Under the pieces are notes generated by a model. The model worked only from the letters and a program-made list of their open reading frames with translations. It searched no databases and was not told where the DNA came from. Source: an uncultured Bacilli bacterium (GTDB lineage Bacteria > Bacillota_I > Bacilli_A > RF39 > UBA660). From it: a DNA stretch of 64,000 bases. A program made the translations under genes and the position numbers. Below are positions 8,592-17,313 of this stretch, in pieces. The number at the start of each line of letters is the position of its first letter. The first letter of the stretch is position 1. The DNA lies in contig CAKOZV010000003.1 in NCBI GenBank assembly GCA_934131695.1, positions 50,871 through 114,870 on the forward strand, written 5' to 3'.

Positions 8592-9506
8592 TTATAATAA
8601 AATAAATAAAATTATAGCGATAATACTTTCTAGAATACGTCCTATAAAGAAATTGGTATAAGATAAATTAGTATTCTTAATAGCATTAATTACTTGTAAG
8701 TGAACAGATAAACTTCCAAAAGTTATAAATGTCAACATTAGCAAAGCTTTTAATTTTATAGACATAGAAAGAGTAGGTACTAAACTTATTCCACTAGTAA
8801 GATCCATGATGCCGGTAAATACTGTTTTAAAAAATACTGATTCATTAGTGAATAAGAGAAAACAATTAGTAAAAAATTGAAAAATAGTAATAGAACCTAA
8901 CATAAAGATTAAAACTTCCATTGCTTCATTAATAGCATCAGGTAAGATTGATATTAAACTAGGAGTAGTAGAAACTACTTCTTTTTCTTTGGAGATAGTA
9001 ATTTCTTTTGGTCTTACTAGTATTCCAAGAATTATATTAGCTAGTAACTGACAAATCAGTATTTTATAAGCTAGTCTTTTACTATTTAGTAAGATACCAC
9101 AAGTTCCTAAGACGAATAATGGATTAGCAAAGTGAGTAAATAATAGTAACTGATTACCTTCTTCTTTAGTTATATAGTTATTATTATAGTCTTTTACTAT
9201 ATATTTAGCACCAGATGGAAAACCAGAGATAATACTCATTAGTAAGATAAAGGTGGTATTTTCACTTAAATGAAATATCTTTCTAGTAATATTTTTAAAG
9301 TATTTATTAAGTATTAAGGGATAACCCATATTTATAAATAAAAAAGATAAAACAAAGAAAGGAAAAATGGATGGAAATAATTTTTCTCTAAAGATTAAAA
9401 GAGCATTAATAGATGAGTTAATCATAACTTTAGGAAAACAAAATATTCCAAGATAGGAAAACATAATGATAATAAAACCTAGTAAATAATGATATTTTCT
9501 TTTCAT
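8592..9506 (-). CDS. ylbJ: YlbJ-like integral membrane protein (nucleoside-recognition/Gate domain)
   Basis: The 304-residue protein has about eight membrane segments and a Gate-type motif SIISGFPSGAKYI, repeated as NPLFVLG further on. This is the pattern of sporulation integral membrane protein YlbJ, needed for spore cortex formation in Bacillus. In Bacillus ylbJ lies close to ylbL; here a ylbL/sepM homologue starts divergently just 45 bases away, supporting the call. Its transport substrate is not known. Confidence 0.8.
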   Translation of the reverse strand: MKRKYHYLLGFIIIMFSYLGIFCFPKVMINSSINALLIFREKLFPSIFPFFVLSFLFINMGYPLILNKYFKNITRKIFHLSENTTFILLMSIISGFPSGAKYIVKDYNNNYITKEEGNQLLLFTHFANPLFVLGTCGILLNSKRLAYKILICQLLANIILGILVRPKEITISKEKEVVSTTPSLISILPDAINEAMEVLIFMLGSITIFQFFTNCFLLFTNESVFFKTVFTGIMDLTSGISLVPTLSMSIKLKALLMLTFITFGSLSVHLQVINAIKNTNLSYTNFFIGRILESIIAIILFILL

Positions 9507-9523
9507 AATTTTTAATCCTTTGC

Positions 9524-9529
9524 TATAAT
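9524..9529 (+). promoter_or_regulatory. -10 element of the ylbL/sepM promoter
   Basis: TATAAT lies 23 bases before the ATG at 9552, in the short divergent gap with ylbJ. The -35 region is poor. The RBS AAGGTG follows at 9538-9543. Confidence 0.5.
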
Positions 9530-9551
9530 GTATTATAAAGGTGTTGATAAA

Positions 9552-10565
9552 ATGGCTAATAAATTGTATGAAAAAATAAAAGAATTTATGAAAGAAAACG
9601 GGAAGAGTATTATTGTCTTTCTAGGACTATATTTAGTCTTATCTTTTCCTCTACCATATTATGTTTATGCAGGAGGTGGTACGATCGATATTAGTAAAAG
9701 GCTAAACATTAAATCTAATAATAAGAAAGACTATAAGATGTATCTTGCATATGTCAAAGAGTTAAAAGGAAATACTGCTACTTATCTTTTATCTAAATTA
9801 TTTAAAGACTGGGAGTTAGAAAAGGAAGAAGATATAAAACTTAATGATGATGAGACCGTGGAAGAGGTAAGTATTAGAGACCATTTATCTTTAAAGAATG
9901 CTAATCAAACAGCTATATTGTTAGCTTATCAAAAAGCTGGTAAAGAAGTAAGGATTAAAGCCACTCATCCTTATGTTGCTTATATCGAAAAAAAAGAAAG
10001 TGATGGAGTAAGAATAGGGGATGAGATAGTTAAAGTAGAAGATAATGAGTATAAAGATATTGATGCATTAAAAACTCTTATAGAAGAAAAAGAAGTTGGA
10101 GATAGAATTAAATTAGCAGTAAAAAGAAGTGGTAAGGAAAAGAATGTGTATGCTACTATTAAGAATTATCAAGGAAGAAAAATAGCAGGCATTAGTATTA
10201 CTAATATTTATGATTATGAAACAAATCCTAAGATAGAACTTAAATTCAAACAAAGTGAAAGTGGACCATCTGGTGGATTAATGCTTACTCTTGCTATTTA
10301 TAATAGCTTAGTAAATAAAGATATTACTAATGGTAAAAAAGTAGTAGGAACTGGTACTATTAGTGAAGATGGTAGTGTTGGAAGTATTGGTGGTGTTAAG
10401 TATAAACTTAATGGAGCAGTAAGACAAAAGGCAGATATTTTTTTAGTACCTGCTGGAGAAAATTATGAAGAAGCAATTAAAGAAGCTAAGAAAAAGAACT
10501 ATTCTATTAAGATAGAAGCTGTTTCTACTTTTGATGAAGCATTAAAAAAACTTAAAAAAATTTAA
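9552..10565 (+). CDS. YlbL/SepM-type PDZ and Lon-like (S16) membrane protease
   Basis: The start at 9552 is preferred over an upstream ATG at 9528 because AAGGTG (9538-9543) sits at the right distance. The protein has one N-terminal membrane helix, a PDZ domain (~residues 130-215) and a C-terminal Lon-like protease domain. The catalytic Ser is 240 (SGPSGG) and the Lys is 283 (GGVKYK), 43 residues apart as in Lon. Streptococcal SepM trims a competence peptide and Bacillus YlbL takes part in DNA-damage checkpoint recovery. The substrate here is unknown. Confidence 0.88.
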   Translation: MANKLYEKIKEFMKENGKSIIVFLGLYLVLSFPLPYYVYAGGGTIDISKRLNIKSNNKKDYKMYLAYVKELKGNTATYLLSKLFKDWELEKEEDIKLNDDETVEEVSIRDHLSLKNANQTAILLAYQKAGKEVRIKATHPYVAYIEKKESDGVRIGDEIVKVEDNEYKDIDALKTLIEEKEVGDRIKLAVKRSGKEKNVYATIKNYQGRKIAGISITNIYDYETNPKIELKFKQSESGPSGGLMLTLAIYNSLVNKDITNGKKVVGTGTISEDGSVGSIGGVKYKLNGAVRQKADIFLVPAGENYEEAIKEAKKKNYSIKIEAVSTFDEALKKLKKI

Positions 10566-10579
10566 ATTATAGAAATTTA

Positions 10580-10634
10580 AGGCAGTTTTGCTAAATTCAC
10601 TAGTAAGAGTAGGGTGAATTTGTGAAATTGCCTT
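10580..10634 (+). other. long imperfect hairpin in the intergenic region
   Basis: AGGCAGTTTTGCTAAATTCAC pairs imperfectly with GTGAATTTGTGAAATTGCCT downstream. Immediately beyond (10640-10700) the words AATTTGC and TTTGCAA recur. No promoter or ORF explains the structure. It may be a weak terminator of the protease gene or a regulatory structure for the Rpn-type gene. Confidence 0.4.
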
Positions 10635-10739
10635 TTGAATTTGCTATTTTCCCTATAAAAGTAGGGCTCAATTTGCAAAATCTCAAATTTGCAATTGGAT
10701 TTTTATTGTGATAGATTAGGTGGCGAAAGGAGGAAAAAT

Positions 10740-11738
10740 ATGCTTAATGATATAACAAAACTAGAAAAACTTAGAGATGATTTAGTAGCAAACGGTAAAG
10801 TTATCCCCGCCAACTTTGATCCAGTTTTTAAAATTGTCATGTTAGATTGTCCTAATTATCTAGCTTTTCTAGTTAGCAGTTTCACAAATATTCCTAAAGA
10901 AAGAATAAAAGGAAGGATAAGAGTTCAAAATAGTGAACATAAACTTAGTAATGCAAAAGAAAGAAAAAAGACATCTGACCTTATTATTAGGGTAGATAAG
11001 ATGTTAGCTAACTTTGAGATGAATAATCGTTATTTTGATGGATTATTTATCAGAAATGAAGCTTATCTTGGAAAGATTGAAGGAGAAAGCTTAAATGTTA
11101 GTGAAGACTATAGTAATATGAATAGTTTTTTGCAAGTAAACTTTAACAACTTTTCGCACTTTAAAGTTAAAAGTCCTATCTTAAAATTTTATTATACTGA
11201 TATGAAAAATAGGATAATTGAAACGGGAAAAGTTAAAAAATATCATATCAGTCTTCCCAAACTGAGGAAGAAATACTATAATGGGTATAAGTTAACTAAA
11301 CTTGAAAAGGCCTTATTAATACTTAGTATTGATAAAATTAAAGACCTAGATGAAATTAGTAAAGGAGATGATGATTTAATGGAAGCAGCAAAAAGAATAA
11401 AAGAAGCTACTTTTGATATTAATACTATTGGGTTATATGATGCTGAAGAAAGACGAAGACAAGAAGATGCCATGTACTTAGCATATCGTGAGAAGATAGC
11501 TACTAGACGAGGTTATCGTAATGGTCGAAAAGCTGGTGTAGAACATGGTTATAGTCAAGGATTTAGTCAAGGAATCAGCGAAGGAATTAGTCAAGGAATC
11601 AGTCAAGGAATCAGTCAAGGAATGGAACAAGAAAGAAACTCTATTATTAATGCTATGTTAAGTAAAGGTTTATCTTATGATACGATTGCTGAAATAACGA
11701 ATATTCCTAATCAAGACATAAAAAGAATGAGAAAGTGA
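10740..11738 (+). CDS. Rpn-family PD-(D/E)XK nuclease/transposase-like protein
   Basis: The 332-residue protein starts at ATG 10740 behind GAAAGGAGG. The N-terminal two thirds look like the Rpn/PDDEXK_2 family (recombination-promoting nucleases, often annotated as transposases). The likely core segment is KKTSDLIIRV followed by an FEMNN strand. The C-terminus has the low-complexity SQGIS-type repeat typical of the family (about nt 11550-11625), then a small helix-turn-helix-like tail (LSYDTIAEITNIPNQDI). Such genes are often laterally spread. Nuclease activity is inferred from the family. Confidence 0.7.
   Translation: MLNDITKLEKLRDDLVANGKVIPANFDPVFKIVMLDCPNYLAFLVSSFTNIPKERIKGRIRVQNSEHKLSNAKERKKTSDLIIRVDKMLANFEMNNRYFDGLFIRNEAYLGKIEGESLNVSEDYSNMNSFLQVNFNNFSHFKVKSPILKFYYTDMKNRIIETGKVKKYHISLPKLRKKYYNGYKLTKLEKALLILSIDKIKDLDEISKGDDDLMEAAKRIKEATFDINTIGLYDAEERRRQEDAMYLAYREKIATRRGYRNGRKAGVEHGYSQGFSQGISEGISQGISQGISQGMEQERNSIINAMLSKGLSYDTIAEITNIPNQDIKRMRK
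11550..11625 (+). repeat. short tandem repeat inside the Rpn-type gene
   Basis: About six imperfect copies of a 12-base unit (GGAATCAGTCAA and variants) encode SQGI/SEGI repeats. Such a tract can expand or contract by slippage without a frame change. Confidence 0.75.
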
Positions 11739-11754
11739 TTTTTCTCATTCTTTT
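11721..11754. terminator. bidirectional terminator overlapping two gene ends
   Basis: A perfect 14-bp stem (11721-11734 with 11741-11754), A-rich on the left and T-rich on the right, has the TGA stop of the Rpn-type gene in its six-base loop, and the right arm runs into the stop of spoVD on the other strand. Confidence 0.85.
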
Positions 11755-13660
11755 AGTTTCCTAAAAGTAGAGTAATTGTACCACCATCCTCAAGTCTTTC
11801 ACCTGCTTTTGGTGATTGACTAATTACCTTATCACCAGTTTTACTGTATTCTACTTTAAAGTGTTCTAATAGTTCCTTTGCTTCTTTTTTATTTTTACCA
11901 ATAACATTTGGTACCTCGTAATAAACTTTATCATCCCATTGCCAATCTTTTTCAACGCCACCTTCCTGTTTCTTTATATCTAAAGCATCTATTATATCTA
12001 AAAGAATTCTTCTTGCAATTGGAGTGGTAGTATAACTTGATAAAAGGGCAGTGTTTTTAGGATTATCAATAGCAATGTATAAAACAGCCTCAGGGTCATT
12101 ACTAGGAACAATACCTACAAAAGACATAATATAATTATTAACAAGATATGCTCCATCTTTAACCTTTTGGGCCGTACCAGTCTTTCCTCCAATACGGTAT
12201 CCATCAATATAAGCGGCTTTTCCCCCTCCTAAAGCTACAACGGTTTCTAAAGCATATCGCATTGTCTTAGAAGTTTCTTTACTAATTGTTTTTCTAACAA
12301 CAGTCTTTTTATTTTGATACATAACATTACCAGTCTCTGGTTCTAAAACACTAGATAAAACATAAGGCTTTAGTAAGTTACCACCATTTAAAACAGCAGA
12401 GATAGCAGTTATCTGCTGGATAGGGGTTACACTTATTCCTTGCCCAAAAGCAGTAGTAGCAAGTTCTACATTACCAACTCTTGATAGGGGAAATATTATT
12501 CCTTTTCCTTCACCGTTAAGATCAATTCCTGTCTTACTACCGAATCCAAATAAATCTAAATAAGAGAATAATTTTTCTTTTCCAAGCCGTTCTCCCATTA
12601 AAACAAAACCTGGGTTGCAAGAGTTTTGCAATACCTGCAAGAAAGTTTGATCACCATGTCCACCTGCTTTCCAACATCTGATTCTTGCCCCGTCTACAGT
12701 AACACCACCAGAGTCAAAAAAGTGTTCATTATAAATATCAATAACTTTCTCCTCGATACTAGCGGCTGTTGTAATAATTTTTTGGGTAGATCCAGGTTCA
12801 TAACTAGCCCAGATAGGTAGGTTTCTACTTAATACTTCACTACTATAATTTTTATAATTATTAGGATCAAAAGTAGGCCTAGAGCTCATAGCCAGTACTT
12901 CCCCTGTTTTAGGATTCATAACAACAGCAAGAGCCATATCAGGATTCATCATGTTAACAACATTATCAAGTTCTCTCTCAACTGATTTTTGAATATTTAT
13001 ATCAATCGTTAGTTGTAAATCCATTCCATCCTGTGGTTTTACATAAACATCAGAAAGAGTAAGTTTATTTCCTTTAGCGTCAGAAAAGTACTTAATAGCT
13101 CCTGCTTCTCCAGTTAAATACTTATCATATTGTAATTCTAGTCCAGATAATCCTTGATTATCAATTCCTACATAACCAAGAACATGGGCAAGTAATGTTT
13201 TGTATGGATAATATCTTTTTGCTTCTTTAAGAAGATAAACACCATCAAACTTTAAAGCCTCAATCTTATCAGCTACCTCGTAAGAAAGACGTCTTCCGAT
13301 TGGATGAACACGTTCAATTGATGTATTTTTAAAGACATGTTTTTTCATCTCATCATAACTAACATTAAGTATCTTGGCTAACTTTTCCGTAACCTCCTTC
13401 TTATTCTTAATCTGATTAGGAACTAAAACAAGAGAAGTAGTAGTGACATTATCAGCCAAAACAACTCCGTTTCGATCAAGAATCTTTCCACGTGATGCTT
13501 CAATAGGCAAATTTCTACTCCATAAATCACTAGCAAGACTTGATAATTTTTTGTAATCAAAAACTTGAACATAGAATACTTTAATAATAACCATTAATAG
13601 AACGAAACCAAATAGTAAAAGCATTATTTTAATTCTTTTATTGATATTTTTTATAAACAA
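11753..13660 (-). CDS. spoVD: SpoVD-type penicillin-binding protein (transpeptidase) with PASTA domain
   Basis: This 635-residue class B PBP has an N-terminal membrane anchor, the RGKILDRNG dimerisation-domain motif, the active-site Ser291 (GSTQK), SCN (in QNSCNPG), KTGTAQ, and one C-terminal PASTA domain. The segment from LWSRNLPIEASRG through ERVHPIGRRLS to YVGIDNQGLSGLELQYDKYL closely follows Bacillus SpoVD, the spore-cortex transpeptidase. It acts outside the membrane, in the mother cell's engulfing membrane during cortex synthesis. A division-type PBP2 role cannot be excluded, but other sporulation genes nearby favour SpoVD. Confidence 0.85.
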   Translation of the reverse strand: MFIKNINKRIKIMLLLFGFVLLMVIIKVFYVQVFDYKKLSSLASDLWSRNLPIEASRGKILDRNGVVLADNVTTTSLVLVPNQIKNKKEVTEKLAKILNVSYDEMKKHVFKNTSIERVHPIGRRLSYEVADKIEALKFDGVYLLKEAKRYYPYKTLLAHVLGYVGIDNQGLSGLELQYDKYLTGEAGAIKYFSDAKGNKLTLSDVYVKPQDGMDLQLTIDINIQKSVERELDNVVNMMNPDMALAVVMNPKTGEVLAMSSRPTFDPNNYKNYSSEVLSRNLPIWASYEPGSTQKIITTAASIEEKVIDIYNEHFFDSGGVTVDGARIRCWKAGGHGDQTFLQVLQNSCNPGFVLMGERLGKEKLFSYLDLFGFGSKTGIDLNGEGKGIIFPLSRVGNVELATTAFGQGISVTPIQQITAISAVLNGGNLLKPYVLSSVLEPETGNVMYQNKKTVVRKTISKETSKTMRYALETVVALGGGKAAYIDGYRIGGKTGTAQKVKDGAYLVNNYIMSFVGIVPSNDPEAVLYIAIDNPKNTALLSSYTTTPIARRILLDIIDALDIKKQEGGVEKDWQWDDKVYYEVPNVIGKNKKEAKELLEHFKVEYSKTGDKVISQSPKAGERLEDGGTITLLLGN

Positions 13661-13793
13661 AATGGATTCACCTCTATGAATTGTATGTTATAAGTAGGTG
13701 GCCTATTCTAAGAAAATTGATCTAGATCCGTAAACGGTATCTTAAAGGATGTGTTTGGTATTAAAAAAACTTTATTTTTTTATAAAATTGTGT

Positions 13794-13799
13794 TATAAT
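13794..13799 (+). promoter_or_regulatory. -10 element upstream of the 178-aa gene
   Basis: TATAAT lies 32 bases before the ATG at 13831, with a T-rich -35 region; the RBS is AAGAAGGGGG at 13814-13823. Confidence 0.55.
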
Positions 13800-13830
13800 A
13801 TGTGCATCTTTAAAAGAAGGGGGAAAATTT

Positions 13831-14367
13831 ATGAAAAATAAAATATATCCAGTTGGATATACAGTAATGCCTGTCTATATGACAAAACAATTAAATGAAT
13901 GTTTTTCTAAAGATGATTCAACAAAACAAGTAATAGCTTATATGCCTTCTAAGTGCTATATAGTAAGCGCTGAAAAGAAGATAACTAAGGACGGAAGTGT
14001 AAATAGCTCTTATGGAGTAGTTTATCCATTTGTTCCTGGTAAGGCAGTTTCTCAAAACTATTATATGTCAAATTATCCTAAGTATGATAGCAATGGAAAT
14101 TGTAGCAACTGTGAAACTACTCAGTTTTTAACAGATAGCTTTGAGACTGCTATGAAACAAGCTATGGCTAAAAATAAGGAACTTTTAAATGCAACTAATC
14201 ATTCTATAACTTCTAAAACATCTTATCTAACAACTGAAGAAAAACATAAGAATTTAATTTCTGGCTATATGAGGGCATCAACATTTATAGAAGATATGAC
14301 TTCTGATATTGATGTAACTATTAACGAATATAGTGCAGTATCAAATAAAATACAAGTCCTAAAATAA
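13831..14367 (+). CDS. hypothetical protein, 178 aa
   Basis: No family is recognised. The protein is soluble-looking with no signal peptide, and contains Cys residues including CSNC around residue 92. It is a single-gene unit with its own promoter, a strong RBS and a terminator after it, so it is likely a real, independently expressed gene. Nothing in the neighbours suggests a function. Confidence 0.65.
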   Translation: MKNKIYPVGYTVMPVYMTKQLNECFSKDDSTKQVIAYMPSKCYIVSAEKKITKDGSVNSSYGVVYPFVPGKAVSQNYYMSNYPKYDSNGNCSNCETTQFLTDSFETAMKQAMAKNKELLNATNHSITSKTSYLTTEEKHKNLISGYMRASTFIEDMTSDIDVTINEYSAVSNKIQVLK

Positions 14368-14380
14368 TAGTTATTATATT

Positions 14381-14420
14381 AAACTCTACAATTTTTGAAT
14401 AAAGATATGTAGAGTTTTTT
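14381..14420 (+). terminator. intrinsic terminator
   Basis: A 10-bp stem, AAACTCTACA (14381-14390) with its complement at 14408-14417, is followed by a T run. Confidence 0.8.
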
Positions 14421-14476
14421 GATTTAAAAATATCTTGCAATGTGGTAAACTATCACTAAGTGGAGTGATATTAAAA

Positions 14477-15646
14477 ATGAAAATAATAATTATTGGATCA
14501 GGTGCCAGTGGCCTAGCAGCTGGTATTTCCCTATTAAAATATAGTAATGATGTAACAATACTTGAAAGAAATAATATTAGTGGTAAGAAACTATTACTAA
14601 CCGGATCAGGTAGATGTAATTATTTTAATAATGATCAAAATATAGCACACTATCATAGTAGGAATAAAGATATATTAGAAAAGATAATAACTAGTGATAA
14701 TATTAAATTAGTAGAAGAGTTCATTACCTCTTTAGGAATAGTACCTAAAGTAAAAGAAGGTTATTATTATCCTTTTGCTAATCAAGCTTATAATATGAAA
14801 GAATTATTAGAAAGAACCTATCTAGATTTAGGTGGTAAGATTAAATATAACTATTTAGTGGAAAAAGTAGAAAAGAAGAATAACTTATTCTTAATAAATG
14901 ATAATATATCTTGTGATAAATTGATACTAGCAACAGGTAGTAAAGCTTATAAAATGACTGGTAGTGATGGAGCAGGTTATGCTCTTGCTAAGAGGTTTAA
15001 TCATCATATTGTAAAAGTGTTGCCATCACTAACCTCACTTATAACTAAGGAAAAGACAAATCTTAAAGGAGTAAGAGTAGATGCTAAAGTAACTCTTTAT
15101 GAAGATGGAGTAAAAGTAAGAGAAGAACTAGGTCAAGTTCAGTTTACTGACTATGGATTAAGTGGTATTTGTATCTTTAATCTTAGTTATTATGCAGTTA
15201 AAGGTTTAAATGATAACAAGAGTGAAGTAATAACTATAGATTTAATGCCTTTTATGGACAAAGTTAGTTTTAAAAATAAAAAAGTATATGATTTACTACT
15301 TGGCTTTTTACCTAATAAGATGATTGATTATATACTTAAGACTTTAGATATTTCTAAAGATATATATTATGAAGACTTAAGTAGCAATAAAAAGAAAGAA
15401 TTAACTAAACTATTAAAAGAGATGAAATTTAATATTACCTCTTATAAAGAATTTGACTTTTCCCAAGTATGTAGTGGAGGAGTAAGTCTTAAGGAGATAA
15501 ATCCGTTAACAATGGAGTCTAAGCTTGTTAAAAACTTATATATTATAGGAGAGTTATTAGATGTTAATGGAGACTGTGGAGGTTACAACTTAACATTCGC
15601 ATTTTTAACTGGAATATTGACTAGTAGGGGTGGTGCTAATGCTTAG
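14477..15646 (+). CDS. BaiN/HI0933-family FAD-dependent oxidoreductase
   Basis: The start at ATG 14477 places the dinucleotide-binding motif IIIGSGASGLAAG at the extreme N-terminus, as in the family, and an AGTGGAGTG ribosome binding site precedes it. The 389-residue protein has the family blocks GKKLLLTGSGRCN and GDCGGYNLTFAF (FAD contact near the C-terminus). Members are flavoproteins of mostly unknown substrate. It overlaps the next flavoprotein gene by 8 bases, so the two are co-translated. Confidence 0.88.
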   Translation: MKIIIIGSGASGLAAGISLLKYSNDVTILERNNISGKKLLLTGSGRCNYFNNDQNIAHYHSRNKDILEKIITSDNIKLVEEFITSLGIVPKVKEGYYYPFANQAYNMKELLERTYLDLGGKIKYNYLVEKVEKKNNLFLINDNISCDKLILATGSKAYKMTGSDGAGYALAKRFNHHIVKVLPSLTSLITKEKTNLKGVRVDAKVTLYEDGVKVREELGQVQFTDYGLSGICIFNLSYYAVKGLNDNKSEVITIDLMPFMDKVSFKNKKVYDLLLGFLPNKMIDYILKTLDISKDIYYEDLSSNKKKELTKLLKEMKFNITSYKEFDFSQVCSGGVSLKEINPLTMESKLVKNLYIIGELLDVNGDCGGYNLTFAFLTGILTSRGGANA

Positions 15647-17198
15647 AGTAGAGATTAATTTAAAAATAGATGATGATAATTATCAAGAAGAAGTAGTAAA
15701 ACTATTAAAGATAAAGTCTAGTGATATAAAAAATATTAGTATTAATAAAAAATCAGTAGATGCTAGAAGACGTGATGAGATTCATTACCACTATAGTATT
15801 GATGTAGAACTAGAAAGTAAATTAGAAGAAAAACTATTAAAGAATAAGAAATTAAAACTTAAGAAAGTTGTAAAAGAAGAATATCAAATACCAAATAATG
15901 GTTCTATTAAATTAGAAAATAGACCTATTATTGTGGGAAGTGGTCCAGCAGGATTATTTGCCGCTTATCTTTTAGCAAGTAAAGGTTTTCATCCCTTAGT
16001 AATAGATAGAGGAGAAGAGATGACTAAAAGAGTCAAGACAGTTGATACTTTTTTAGAAAAGGGTACTTTAAATGAAAAAAGTAATGTCTCTTTTGGTGAA
16101 GGAGGAGCAGGAACTTTTTCTGATGGAAAACTAAAAACAATGATTAGAGATAAGGAACATAGAGGTAGAAAAGTCTTTGATATCTTTATTGAAAATGGAG
16201 CAGATAGTGATATTTTATACTTACAACATCCTCATCTTGGAACTGATAAATTAAGAGAGATAATCCCCTCTATTAGAAATAAAATAACCAAGATGGGAGG
16301 AGAATTTAGATTTAGTACTAAACTTACGGATATTAAAATAGAAAATGGAAAAGTAGTAGCAGTTACTCTAAATGATAAAGAACAACTACCTTGTAATGTT
16401 TTAGTACTTGCTATTGGGCATAGTGCTAGAGATACTTTTCATCTTTTAGATGAGAAAAAACTATTAATGGAATCTAAACCATTTGCAGTAGGCGTTAGAG
16501 TAATGCACTATCAAGAGATGATTGATAAAGAACAGTATCAAAATAAGATTAAGAAAGCTCCATATAAACTAACTTATCAAACAAAAAATCATCGGGGAGT
16601 ATACTCATTTTGTATGTGCCCTGGAGGTTATGTTATAAATTCATCTAGTGAAAATAACTCTCTTGTAGTAAACGGTATGAGTAATTATCTAAGAGATAGT
16701 AATACTGCTAATAGTGCCATTGTAGTAACAGTATCTAAAAAAGATTATGGGGAAGGTTTATTTGCAGGAGTAAAGTATCAACAAGAACTAGAGAAAAAAG
16801 CCTATTTAAAAGGAAATGGGAAGATACCAGTTGAATACTATCAAGATTTTCTAAGTAAAAAGATAACTAAGAGGGAAACAGACTTTGCCATTCTAGGAGA
16901 TTATACTTTTACTGATTTGAATGATATATTACCATTAATTATTAGTGATTCAATTAAAGAAGCAATGATAGAATTTAATAAGAAGATAAAAAACTTTAGT
17001 GATAGTAATCCTCTATTTGCAGGAGTAGAGACAAGAACCTCATCTCCTATTAAAATAATAAGAGATGAAAAGTTAGAGTCAAATATCAAAGGAATATATC
17101 CTTGTGGGGAAGGTAGTGGCTATGCTGGAGGGATAACTTCATCAGCTATTGATGGAATAAAAGTAGCAGAAGAAATAATTAAAAAATACTATTATTAA
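15639..17198 (+). CDS. FAD-dependent dehydrogenase (COG2509-like)
   Basis: The ATG at 15639 is chosen because AGGGGTGG (15626-15633) fits it; a GTG at 15630 overlaps that site. An N-terminal ~100-residue domain of the kind seen in this family precedes the Rossmann motif IIVGSGPAGLFAAYLLA. The motif SFGEGGAGTFSDGKL and the C-terminal GEGSGYAGGITSSAIDG are characteristic. The 519-residue length is usual. Reaction and substrate are not established for the family. Confidence 0.88.
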   Translation: MLRVEINLKIDDDNYQEEVVKLLKIKSSDIKNISINKKSVDARRRDEIHYHYSIDVELESKLEEKLLKNKKLKLKKVVKEEYQIPNNGSIKLENRPIIVGSGPAGLFAAYLLASKGFHPLVIDRGEEMTKRVKTVDTFLEKGTLNEKSNVSFGEGGAGTFSDGKLKTMIRDKEHRGRKVFDIFIENGADSDILYLQHPHLGTDKLREIIPSIRNKITKMGGEFRFSTKLTDIKIENGKVVAVTLNDKEQLPCNVLVLAIGHSARDTFHLLDEKKLLMESKPFAVGVRVMHYQEMIDKEQYQNKIKKAPYKLTYQTKNHRGVYSFCMCPGGYVINSSSENNSLVVNGMSNYLRDSNTANSAIVVTVSKKDYGEGLFAGVKYQQELEKKAYLKGNGKIPVEYYQDFLSKKITKRETDFAILGDYTFTDLNDILPLIISDSIKEAMIEFNKKIKNFSDSNPLFAGVETRTSSPIKIIRDEKLESNIKGIYPCGEGSGYAGGITSSAIDGIKVAEEIIKKYYY

Positions 17199-17206
17199 TA
17201 ATAGGT

Positions 17207-17234
17207 AAAAACGATATTTTAAGATATTGTTTTT
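17207..17234 (+). terminator. intrinsic terminator
   Basis: AAAAACGATAT (17207-17217) pairs with ATATTGTTTTT (17224-17234) with one G-U pair and ends in a T run. Confidence 0.75.
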
Positions 17235-17313
17235 CTACTATAAAATTAGAAAAAAATCTTCTCAAAATTAGTTAGTTAAGTTATAATAAATAATTAGAAA
17301 TGGGTGAAGTGTA

